A DNA stretch of 5,297 nt from Candidatus Thiodictyon intracellulare (lineage in GTDB: Bacteria; Pseudomonadota; Gammaproteobacteria; Chromatiales; Chromatiaceae): NCBI GenBank assembly GCA_016292295.1, contig JADNEJ010000358.1, forward strand, positions 1 to 5,297, written 5' to 3'. Positions 1 to 5,297 of this stretch are shown piece by piece (position 1 is the first letter of the stretch; every line of letters begins with the position of its first letter). The position numbers and the translations under genes are program-made. Under the pieces are notes generated by a model. It searched no databases. It worked only from the letters and a program-made list of their open reading frames with translations, and was not told the DNA's origin.

Positions 1-186
1 AGGCAAATGTGGAATTCTCGAGTCCATGGCGACGCGCCAAGCGTTTCTTTGCGATTCTACGCATCGCATCGTCTTTCATTTCACGCCTAAACACTGTTCA
101 TGGCTAAATCAGATTGAAATTTGGTTCTCGATCTTGGCACGCAAAGTTATTCGACGGGGAAATTTTCCTTCGGTCGAAGATCTATG

Positions 187-193
187 CGATAAG
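187..193 (+). repeat. Left target-site duplication of nested element
   Basis: CGATAAG, identical to 320-326. With two further bases on the left it is TGCGATAAG, against TACGATAAG at 318-326. It lies within the transposase codons for Cys-Asp-Lys. Confidence 0.65.
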
Positions 194-194
194 A

Positions 195-215
195 GCCTTG
201 CTCACAAATCCGCCC
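195..215 (+). repeat. Left terminal inverted repeat of nested element
   Basis: This begins GCCTTG and ends TCCGCCC. It pairs with the reverse complement of 296-316 at 18 of 21 positions, with mismatches at the 7th, 11th and 14th bases. Similarity stops on the inner side after one more base. Confidence 0.75.
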
Positions 216-216
216 A

Positions 217-230
217 AGGCCAGCTGGCCT
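217..230. repeat. Perfect 14-bp palindrome inside nested element
   Basis: AGGCCAGCTGGCCT is its own reverse complement. It lies just inside the left terminal repeat. Confidence 0.7.
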
Positions 231-237
231 ATGTGGG

Positions 238-251
238 CTTGCGCGCGCAAG
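238..251. repeat. Perfect 14-bp palindrome inside nested element
   Basis: CTTGCGCGCGCAAG is its own reverse complement. It begins eight bases after the end of the preceding palindrome. Confidence 0.7.
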
Positions 252-295
252 ACCATGTTCTGCATGGTGGCGGCGACGTCGGGACTGAACAAGGT

Positions 296-316
296 GGGCG
301 GAATTATGATCAAGGC
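296..316 (-). repeat. Right terminal inverted repeat of nested element
   Basis: This begins GGGCGG and ends CAAGGC on the plus strand, and is the partner of 195-215 (18 of 21 positions). Confidence 0.75.
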
Positions 317-319
317 CTA

Positions 320-326
320 CGATAAG
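320..326 (+). repeat. Right target-site duplication of nested element
   Basis: CGATAAG, the second copy of 187-193. The transposase frame resumes immediately after it with ATC AAC AAA TTC. Confidence 0.65.
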
Positions 327-444
327 ATCAACAAATTCATCGATTACTTCAATGAGACGATGGCCAAGCCTTTCCGCTAAACATACCAGGGCAAGCCGCT
401 GGCAGCCTAGCCAGAAGTGGGCCGAGTGATTCCATCGCGAGGTA

Positions 445-3400
445 CTAGCCCAGCAACTGCTCCACTATCCCCCCGACCTGTTCGATACGCTGGGTCGGGT
501 CGGACAGGTCCCGGAAAAACCGCAGCTTGTCTCCCCCGTCTAATTTGTATTCCTTCGGCCGCGTCTGGATGAGCTTGATGAGCCGCGTGGGGTCGATCTT
601 GGTGTCGGCGCCGAAGATGACCCGCCCGCCCGCGAGGCCGGCCTCGATCTTCTTGATACCGTAGGGCTGGACCTGGAGCTTGATCTCGGTGATCGCCATC
701 AGGTTCTTGGCCGGTTCGGGCAGCAGGCCGAAGCGGTCGATCATTTCCACCTGGATTTCGTGCAAAGCTTCCTGGTCCTTGGCGCTCGCGATACGTTTGT
801 ACATGACGAGCCGCGTGTGGACATCGGGCAGGTAGTCACTGGGCAGCAATGCTGGGAGACCCAGATCGATCTCCGCGCCGTGGTCCAGGGGGCGGTCCAG
901 TTCCGGGGTACGTCCGGCCTTGAGCGCCTGTACCGCCCGCTCCAAGAGATCCATATAGAGTGAAAAACCGATCTCATGAATCTGACCGGATTGCTCATCA
1001 CCCAGTAGTTCACCGGCGCCGCGGATCTCAAGGTCATGGGTCGCCAGGGTAAATCCGGCGCCTAGGTCTTCCATGGACGCGATCGCCTCCAAGCGCTTCT
1101 TGGCGTCCTCGGTTATCTGTTTGGGCGGGGGGGTAATCAGATAGGCATAGGCTCGGTGGTGTGAACGCCCGACTCGGCCGCGCAATTGGTGCAGTTGCGC
1201 CAGCCCCAGCTTGTCCGCACGGTTGATGACGATTGTGTTGGCGCTGGGGACGTCGATGCCGCTCTCGATGATGGTGGTGCACACCAGCAGGTTGAAGCGC
1301 TGGTGATAGAAGTCGCGCATGATGCGCTCCAGATCACGCTCGCGCAGTTGGCCGTGGGCGACCTGGATGCGCGCCTCCGGGATCAGTACCTCCAGTTTTT
1401 TGGCCTGATTCTCGATGGTCTCGACTTCGTTGTGGAGGAAATAGACCTGACCGCCGCGCTTTAATTCGCGCAGGACGGCCTCCTGGATTAGTGCATCGTT
1501 CCAGGGGCTGACGAAGGTCTTGATGGGGTGGCGCTCCACCGGCGGGGTGGCGATAATGGACAGATCGCGCAGACCGGACATCGCCATATTGAGCGTGCGC
1601 GGGATGGGGGTAGCGGTGAGGGTCAAGACATCGACCTCGGCACGCAGTGACTTGATCTGTTCCTTGTGGCGCACCCCGAAGCGGTGTTCCTCGTCGATGA
1701 TGACGAGCCCCAGGTTCTTGAACTTGACCGAGGCTTGCAGGAGCTTGTGGGTGCCGACCACGATGTCGAGCGTACCCTTGGCCAAGCCGTCCAGGATCAC
1801 CTTCTGCTCTTTGGGATTGCGGAAGCGCGATAGGCTCTCGACCTTGATCGGCCAGTCGGCGAAGCGGTCGGAGAAGTTCTCGAAATGCTGCTGGGCGAGT
1901 AGCGTCGTAGGCACCAGCACGGCCACCTGACGCCCGCCGTTGGTGGCGACGAAGGCGGCGCGCATGGCGACCTCGGTCTTGCCGAAGCCGACATCGCCGC
2001 AGACCACGCGATCCATGGGCTTCGGGTCCTCCATGTCGGCCAGCACCCCCTCAATGGCGCGCAACTGGTCCGGGGTCTCCTCGAAGGCGAAGGCGTCGGC
2101 GAAGGCGACATACTCCTCGCCCAGTTTCGGGAAGGCGATGCCGGGCCGAGCGGCGCGCCGGGCATAGATGTCCAGCAGTTCCGCGGCCACGTCGCACGCC
2201 TTCTCGGCCGCCTTACGCTTGACCTTGTCCCACTGGTCGCCGCCCAGGCGGTGCAGGGGGGCGTTTTCCGGGGAGGTGCCGGTGTAGCGCGAGATCAGAT
2301 GCAGCGAACTGACCGGGACATAGAGCTTGTCCCCGCGGGCGTATTCGAGCGTCAGAAACTCGGTGGTGAGCCCCCCGACGGTGAGGGTTTCGAGCCCCAG
2401 GTAGCGCCCGACCCCGTGGTCCTCGTGGACCACCGGTGAGCCCGCCGTGAGTTCGGTGAGATTGCGCACGATGGCGTCGCCGTCGCGCTCGCGCGCCCGG
2501 CGGCGGCGCTCCTGGCGGACGCGCTCACCGTAGAGCTGGGTCTCGGTGACGATGGCCAGATCGGGGTCCGTAAGCCACAGGCCCTGCTCCAGCGGGGCGA
2601 CGGTGAGTCCCACCGCGTCCTTGCCCTCCAGGAAGGCGGCCCAGCCCTCGACCGGGCGGGGGTTTATGCCGAAGCCGTGCAGGTGGTCGTTGAGCATCTC
2701 GCGCCGGCCCAGGCCCTCGGCAATGAAGAGCAGGCGCCGGCCGGGGGCGGCCAGAAACTCCTGGAGCGCCTGGGCCGGGTGGGCGGCGCGCGCCTGGATG
2801 TTCATGGGTGGCAGAGCGCGGGTGGCGAAGTTGTGGGCTTCGGTGTAGCCCTTGCGGCGCTCGTCCTGCTCGGAGCGCTGATAGAGGACCCCGGACAAGC
2901 CCTTGAGGCGATGGGCGAGTTCGTCCGCCGCGAGATAGATCCGGGCGGGCGGTAGCAGAGGCCGCTCGACATCGTGACGGTGCTGCTCGTAGCGCGCCTC
3001 GACCCCAGCCAGGAAGGCCGCGGCGGCCTCCCGGCAGCGGTTCGACTCCAGTGCCAGGACGCCCTCGGGCAGGTAATCGAAGAGGGTCGCCGTCTCCTCG
3101 AAAAAGAGCGGCAGATAATATTCCAGTCCGCCGGGGGTGCGGCCCTCGGAGACTTCCCGGTAGATCAGGCTGGTCTTGGGGTCGCCCTCGAAGAGCATGC
3201 GGTAGCGCTGGCGAAAGCCTGAGATCGCCTCCTCGCTCAGGGGGAACTCGCGCGCCGGGAGCATCCGCACCCAGGTCAGTCGCTCGCGCGTGCGCTGGGT
3301 CTCCGGGTCGAAGGTGCGGATGGTATCGACCTCGTCGTCCAAGAGATCAATGCGCAGGGGCTCAGTGCTTCCCATGGGAAAGCAGTCGAGGATGGAGCCG

Positions 3401-3954
3401 CGCACCGCGAACTCACCGTGTCCCTTCACCTGGGGCACGCAGGAGTAGCCGCAGCGCTCCAGGCGGCGGCGGGTGGCATCGAAATCTAGCCGCTCGCCGA
3501 CCGCGAGTACCAGTGACTGGTCGTCTACATAGTCCCGCGGTGGCAGGCGCTGAAGCAGGGTCGCGACCGGCACCACCAACACGCCGCGTTTGAGCCCCGG
3601 CAGCCGGTGCAGGGTCAGCAGGCGTTCGGAGACCAGCTCCGGCAGGGGCGAGAAACAATCGTAGGGCAGGGTCTCCCAGTCCGGGAAGCCGAGCAGCGGG
3701 ATGGCGCCCCGTTCAGCCCCCTCGCCCAGAAAGAAGGTCAGGGCATCGCGCAGGCGCCCCGCCGCCTGGACATCCTCCACCAGGGCCAGCACCAGTCCGG
3801 GGTGGCTGCGCGCCGCCGCAGCGATGGCGAGCGCCGTGGCCGCGCCTTGGAGGCGGCCCCACAGGATGCGCTCACCGGGACGCGTCGGCAGGGGTGGGGT
3901 CAGGGGGGAGTGCAGGGCTTCGGCGGTCAAGGCAAGGGGGGCAGGAGAGGTCAT
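445..3954 (-). CDS. mfd: Transcription-repair coupling factor Mfd
   Basis: Mfd is a cytoplasmic ATP-driven DNA translocase. It pushes RNA polymerase off lesions and recruits UvrA for nucleotide excision repair. The 1169 residues (E. coli Mfd has 1148) are collinear with the family. The UvrB-like N-terminal module includes DWETLPYD at 92-99 and HGEFAVRGSILD at 179-190. The RNA-polymerase-interacting domain is near 500-575, with PVVHEDHGVGRY at 507-518 and L524 matching E. coli L499. The translocase has Walker A GDVGFGKT (653-660, K659), DEEH (754-757), QLRGRVGR (923-930) and a TRG-motif arginine at 978. The C-terminal autoinhibitory domain starts near 1037 with LPSDYLPDV. Key motifs are intact, so the protein is probably active. 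ATG 3954 is the only good start: an in-frame TGA sits 21 bases upstream, though no clear Shine-Dalgarno is visible. No terminator is seen in the ~35 bases before the IS630 remnant. Confidence 0.98.
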   Translation of the reverse strand: MTSPAPLALTAEALHSPLTPPLPTRPGERILWGRLQGAATALAIAAAARSHPGLVLALVEDVQAAGRLRDALTFFLGEGAERGAIPLLGFPDWETLPYDCFSPLPELVSERLLTLHRLPGLKRGVLVVPVATLLQRLPPRDYVDDQSLVLAVGERLDFDATRRRLERCGYSCVPQVKGHGEFAVRGSILDCFPMGSTEPLRIDLLDDEVDTIRTFDPETQRTRERLTWVRMLPAREFPLSEEAISGFRQRYRMLFEGDPKTSLIYREVSEGRTPGGLEYYLPLFFEETATLFDYLPEGVLALESNRCREAAAAFLAGVEARYEQHRHDVERPLLPPARIYLAADELAHRLKGLSGVLYQRSEQDERRKGYTEAHNFATRALPPMNIQARAAHPAQALQEFLAAPGRRLLFIAEGLGRREMLNDHLHGFGINPRPVEGWAAFLEGKDAVGLTVAPLEQGLWLTDPDLAIVTETQLYGERVRQERRRRARERDGDAIVRNLTELTAGSPVVHEDHGVGRYLGLETLTVGGLTTEFLTLEYARGDKLYVPVSSLHLISRYTGTSPENAPLHRLGGDQWDKVKRKAAEKACDVAAELLDIYARRAARPGIAFPKLGEEYVAFADAFAFEETPDQLRAIEGVLADMEDPKPMDRVVCGDVGFGKTEVAMRAAFVATNGGRQVAVLVPTTLLAQQHFENFSDRFADWPIKVESLSRFRNPKEQKVILDGLAKGTLDIVVGTHKLLQASVKFKNLGLVIIDEEHRFGVRHKEQIKSLRAEVDVLTLTATPIPRTLNMAMSGLRDLSIIATPPVERHPIKTFVSPWNDALIQEAVLRELKRGGQVYFLHNEVETIENQAKKLEVLIPEARIQVAHGQLRERDLERIMRDFYHQRFNLLVCTTIIESGIDVPSANTIVINRADKLGLAQLHQLRGRVGRSHHRAYAYLITPPPKQITEDAKKRLEAIASMEDLGAGFTLATHDLEIRGAGELLGDEQSGQIHEIGFSLYMDLLERAVQALKAGRTPELDRPLDHGAEIDLGLPALLPSDYLPDVHTRLVMYKRIASAKDQEALHEIQVEMIDRFGLLPEPAKNLMAITEIKLQVQPYGIKKIEAGLAGGRVIFGADTKIDPTRLIKLIQTRPKEYKLDGGDKLRFFRDLSDPTQRIEQVGGIVEQLLG

Positions 3955-4008
3955 TGGGGTTGGGAATGCGGGTCAGGGGCGCGGGCGGGAATTCTCGCAC
4001 AGTCGCTG

Positions 4009-4034
4009 AAAAATCGCCCTCGGGGCGATTTTTT
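4009..4034. terminator. Bidirectional intrinsic terminator upstream of mfd
   Basis: AAAAATCGCCC (4009-4019), a 3-base loop TCG, and GGGCGATTTTT (4023-4033) form a perfect 11-bp stem. Six T follow on the plus strand and five on the minus strand. On the minus strand it lies after the decayed protease gene and 54 bases before the mfd start. It most likely ended protease transcription and insulates mfd, so the mfd promoter should sit between the hairpin and the start codon or overlap the hairpin. I could not pick out a convincing -35/-10 pair there. Confidence 0.85.
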
Positions 4035-4102
4035 AGGATGGTTCAAATCGTTCGGGATCGGGTGCGCTGGGCGCGCTGGATGAGTCGAGGCCCTGTTGTC
4101 GG

Positions 4103-4416
4103 TCAAGCAGGGAGCCTGAGTGACAGCGCTGGGTGGCCCCTGACCCTGAGCCGATCAGCAGCAGTCCGGCGGCCACCAAGGGGGGGCGTGGCGGGGGCGG
4201 GGGCCGAGTTGATGTAACCCTGAATCCAATCAACGAAGCTGGAGACGCGCGTAGAGCCAGCGACATCACCGAATTGACGTTCGCACTCGTCATCAGACCA
4301 AAGGAGTACACCCCGGCCAGATAGGATACCCATTTCACATCAATGAGTAGGCCGTCGCCACTGTCGCCGGAGGCGATGAGGTACTCCAGGTCGAGGGGAG
4401 CGACGAGGGCTAGGTG
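4103..4416 (-). pseudogene. Trypsin-like serine protease, decayed C-terminal fragment
   Basis: Reading from 4416 downward, one frame gives LDLEYLIASGDSGDGLLID then KWVSYLAGVYSFG, the region around the catalytic serine of chymotrypsin-fold (S1) proteases (GDSGG; here GDSGDG, Ser codon at 4360-4362). Near 4271-4278 the homology moves to another frame: FGDVAGSTRVSSFVDWIQGY, the usual C-terminal strand and helix. A Pro-rich stretch (PAPATPP) follows, with a run of seven G on the plus strand (4180-4186). Beyond this run the other frame gives the hydrophobic LVAAGLLLIG, resembling the membrane segment of a PEP-CTERM sorting tail, though the PEP glutamate and terminal arginines are not clear. The His and Asp of the catalytic triad and the signal peptide are missing, because the 5' part is lost at the junction with the IS630 remnant. 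The second frame stops at 4103; the first runs on to 4033. The protease call is strong, the PEP-CTERM reading tentative. Confidence 0.72.
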
Positions 4417-4419
4417 CTA
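4411..4419 (+). repeat. 9-bp direct repeat, left copy, flanking IS630 remnant
   Basis: TAGGTGCTA is identical to 5003-5011. It sits where protease similarity ends and IS-like sequence begins. It may be a target duplication, a deletion microhomology or chance. Confidence 0.4.
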
Positions 4420-4687
4420 GCCGAAGAATTGTGCGTATTATCGAATTCCTGCATGAATATATGTCTCTAATGTGAGATTCCGGTTTATTCGCGGCTGGTA
4501 ACCTGCAGAGAGTTTTTGTAAATTGCCTTCATGCTGGACTACCGTCTCGACAAGCACGAACTCGCCGAACTGCGTGCGGCCCACCGCGCCGCCCGAGACG
4601 TGCGCGAGGCCTATCGGATCAACGCCGTGATCTTGCTCGGTAAGGAGCGTGCGTCGGCCGATGTGGCAGATGCCTTGCTGATCGACC

Positions 4688-4701
4688 CAGACACCAGACA
4701 C
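4688..4701 (+). repeat. 7-bp tandem duplication in transposase remnant
   Basis: CAGACAC occurs twice in tandem. It shifts the frame right after the codons for IDPD. Five identical bases TGATT at 4708-4712 and 4716-4720 mark a second, 8-bp step that brings the frame back. Confidence 0.75.
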
Positions 4702-4857
4702 TGCTCGTGATTTCATGATTATTATTTGAGGCGTTACAAGAAGGGCGGCCTTGATGTATTGCTGCGGATGAGCTATAGCGGTAGCAAAGCCCTGCTCGAC
4801 GACACGCAGTTGTTAGAACTGGACGATCAGGCCGTCGCCCGACATGTCCAGAAGCGC

Positions 4858-4869
4858 TGGGGGTGGGGG
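4858..4869 (+). repeat. 6-bp tandem duplication in transposase remnant
   Basis: TGGGGG occurs twice in tandem, giving WGWG where the family normally has a single WG or FG before VRYT. The change is in frame. Confidence 0.6.
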
Positions 4870-4947
4870 GTGCGTTACACGTCCAGTGGCATGACTGCGG
4901 TCCTACACCGCTTGGGCTACGTCTACAAGAAAGCTAAACTGGAACCC

Positions 4948-4975
4948 GGCAAACATCCGGCGGCAAACATCCGGC
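4948..4975 (+). repeat. 14-bp tandem duplication in transposase remnant
   Basis: GGCAAACATCCGGC occurs twice with no spacer. Removing one copy restores EPGKHPAPEVQEAF, so this is a frameshifting duplication after insertion of the IS. Confidence 0.88.
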
Positions 4976-5002
4976 TCCAGAGGTTCAAGAGGCATTCGTT
5001 GA

Positions 5003-5011
5003 TAGGTGCTA
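5003..5011 (+). repeat. 9-bp direct repeat, right copy, flanking IS630 remnant
   Basis: TAGGTGCTA matches 4411-4419 exactly. It overlaps the last codons with transposase similarity (Asp-Arg at 5001-5006), which argues against a simple target duplication and leaves microhomology or chance open. Confidence 0.4.
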
Positions 5012-5021
5012 AAATATCAAT

Positions 5022-5047
5022 AAAAACATCGATTAAAATCGATTTTT
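5022..5047. terminator. AT-rich hairpin, possible weak terminator
   Basis: ATCGATT (5028-5034) pairs with AATCGAT (5037-5043) around a 2-base loop, flanked by AAAAA and TTTTT that can extend the stem past one mismatch. The stem is poor in GC, so termination would be weak. On the minus strand it would lie downstream of the putative partial gene at the right edge. It could equally be part of an IS end or an AT-rich promoter zone. Confidence 0.3.
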
Positions 5048-5217
5048 ACCATTTTATGCGACCCCGATCATCGTGCCAGCCGCAACCGGCAATCGTGGGG
5101 CTAAAGTCCGCACAGAGGACCCTGGAGGACCATGGAGCCAATCCGTCTGGTTCGCTATGCGGCCCCGGCGCGGCGGCCGGGCATGCCGCGCGCTGCCGCC
5201 CAGGCAGTCGCGGCCAG
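5048..5217. other. Intergenic stretch, no gene recognised
   Basis: The sequence turns from AT-rich to strongly GC-rich (around 5160-5220). A short plus-strand reading frame (5132-5263, 43 codons) begins two bases after GGAGGA, but its product is Ala/Arg-rich, resembles nothing I know, and overlaps the opposite-strand candidate. I see no RNA gene or further repeat here. Confidence 0.4.
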
Positions 5218-5297
5218 TTACGCGAGCACGCGCTCCCAGACGGGGCGGGAAATTACCACCTGATCCTGATCCGCGAGCAAGTTGACGTCATTCCTCT
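5218..5297 (-). CDS. Possible C-terminal end of an unidentified minus-strand gene
   Basis: From the right edge one minus-strand frame is open for 25 codons, including NDVNLLADQDQVVISRPVWE, and ends RVLA with TAA at 5218-5220. The mix of acidic, hydrophobic and Trp residues looks more like real protein than the competing frames, and small antitoxin-like or DNA-binding proteins can end this way. That resemblance is an impression only. The 5' end lies outside the window, so neither start nor family can be determined. Confidence 0.28.
   Translation of the reverse strand, partial: RNDVNLLADQDQVVISRPVWERVLA

Larger units (their letters stand above)
194..317. mobile_element. MITE-like non-autonomous element nested in IS630 remnant
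   Basis: About 124 bp (126 bp if a 7-bp target duplication is assumed) interrupt the transposase reading frame. The ends are 21-bp imperfect inverted repeats (195-215 and 296-316) that agree at 18 of 21 positions. Directly outside them CGATAAG occurs on both sides (187-193, 320-326), extending to 9 bp with one mismatch (185-193, 318-326). The insert is 1 modulo 3 in length, which explains the frameshift, and removing it with one repeat copy restores a family-like transposase sequence. It is too short for a transposase. The interior holds two perfect 14-bp palindromes. This combination is what a MITE or an internally deleted IS leaves behind. The parent transposase family is not identified; a 7-9 bp duplication fits several DDE families but not the TA duplication of IS630 itself. 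Confidence 0.72.
2..410 (+). pseudogene. IS630-type transposase, C-terminal remnant, interrupted
   Basis: This is the C-terminal part of a DDE transposase of the IS630 family; its 5' end lies left of the window. Frame 2 reads through [19 protein letters not shown], the family block that carries the third catalytic acidic residue (Glu codon 116-118), and on to VEDLCDK, ending at 193. The continuation INKFIDYFNETMAKPF is found in frame 3 from 327. Removing the 133 bases 194-326 joins the halves in frame (DLCDK-INKF), so the shift comes from a later insertion. A TAA at 378-380 replaces the Trp expected in the family's FRWTYxGKPL ending. TYQGKPLAA follows in the same frame up to TAG at 408-410, probably the ancestral stop. 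No active transposase can be made. Family assignment rests on recognising these blocks and is strong; the exact IS is unknown. Confidence 0.88.
4420..5012 (+). mobile_element. IS630-type element, 5' remnant
   Basis: This covers the upstream non-coding part (4420-4530) and the N-terminal half of the transposase. The leader is AT-rich compared with mfd; I see no clear inverted repeat end and no confident promoter in it. The left boundary is set where the protease fragment stops. The right boundary is where transposase similarity stops near 5009. The 3' half of the element, including all three catalytic acidic positions, is missing, so it cannot move itself. Confidence 0.65.
4531..5012 (+). pseudogene. 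IS630-type transposase, N-terminal remnant with indels
   Basis: The ATG at 4531 opens MLDYRLDKHELAELRAAHR and the helix-turn-helix region ending DVADALLIDPDT, then a TGA at 4708-4710. The same frame resumes with HDYYLRRYKKGGLDVLLRM, then AVARHVQKRWG, GVRYTSSGMTAVLHRLGY and VYKKAKLEPGKHP, all recognisable IS630-family blocks. A 7-bp tandem duplication (4688-4701) and an apparent 8-bp insertion after it (net 15 bp) create the TGA. Without them the text reads DPDTARDYYLRRYKKGG. A 14-bp tandem duplication (4948-4975) shifts the frame again; without it the text continues GKHPAPEVQEAFVDR. About a dozen residues usual in the family between LELDD and AVARHV also seem deleted. Similarity ends at about 5009, so the DDE catalytic domain is missing. 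It is clearly non-functional. It is not shown to be the same IS as the left-hand remnant, since the two do not overlap. Confidence 0.86.

Noticed and set aside
399..414. CTGGC/GCCAG stem-loop as a possible mfd terminator
   Set aside because: The stem is only five base pairs and no T-run follows on the minus strand.
1034..2165. Other-frame readings inside the mfd translocase region
   Set aside because: They are shadows of mfd; composition is low-complexity (Ser/Arg/Pro/Thr) and no ribosome binding site or homology is seen.
3983..4000. GGGCGGGAATT resembling the right terminal repeat of the nested element
   Set aside because: Similarity ends after about ten bases and there is no partner repeat or target duplication.
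3051..4083. Long plus-strand reading frames opposite the 5' part of mfd (180 and 158 codons)
   Set aside because: They mirror the codon positions of a high-GC conserved gene and give Arg/Gly/Pro-rich products with no recognisable motif.
4438..4716. 92-codon minus-strand frame starting MKSRAVSGVWVDQQG
   Set aside because: It lies opposite the IS630 N-terminal coding region, whose family blocks are unmistakable on the plus strand.
5072..5090. TGGCAC on the minus strand resembling a sigma-54 -24 element
   Set aside because: No GC-containing -12 element at the required spacing.
5132..5263. 43-codon plus-strand frame preceded by GGAGGA
   Set aside because: The spacing to ATG is only two bases, the product is Ala/Arg-rich without known similarity, and it overlaps a more protein-like minus-strand frame. 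Kept only as a remark.
5073..5285. 70-codon plus-strand frame in the GC-rich right end
   Set aside because: Arg/Pro/Gly-rich composition typical of chance frames in GC-rich DNA; no motif.

Overview
The window holds one intact gene, mfd (transcription-repair coupling factor, minus strand, 445-3954), set among decayed mobile DNA and a decayed protease gene. The Mfd protein aligns from memory along its whole length with gammaproteobacterial Mfd. The high GC, the PEP-CTERM-like protease remnant and the abundant IS630 debris would suit a purple sulfur bacterium (Chromatiaceae or relatives). That placement is inference; no database search was possible.

Layout from left to right. Bases 2-410 are the C-terminal part of an IS630-type transposase on the plus strand. 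It enters from outside the window and is broken by a roughly 124-126 bp insertion with 21-bp imperfect terminal inverted repeats and a short target duplication, which looks like a MITE or other non-autonomous element. It is also broken by a Trp-to-stop change. Only about 35 bases separate this remnant from the mfd stop codon. mfd follows on the minus strand. Upstream of its start lies a strong bidirectional intrinsic terminator (4009-4034), then a minus-strand pseudogene (4103-4416). The pseudogene is the C-terminal piece of a trypsin-like serine protease with a GDSG catalytic-serine motif and a possible decayed PEP-CTERM-like tail. Its 5' part is gone where a second IS630-type remnant begins (about 4420-5012, plus strand, N-terminal half only). 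That remnant carries several small tandem duplications that shift the reading frame. The last ~285 bases hold an AT-rich hairpin, a GC-rich stretch with no recognised gene, and possibly the C-terminal 25 codons of a minus-strand gene entering from the right.

Functionally, mfd is the only gene likely to be active. It couples transcription to nucleotide excision repair by removing RNA polymerase stalled at lesions and recruiting UvrA. The rest is a record of genome decay: IS insertion, insertion of a smaller element inside an IS, slippage-type duplications, and loss of a probable exported protease. I found no convincing new multi-gene system. The most interesting item is the small inverted-repeat element nested in the left transposase remnant.
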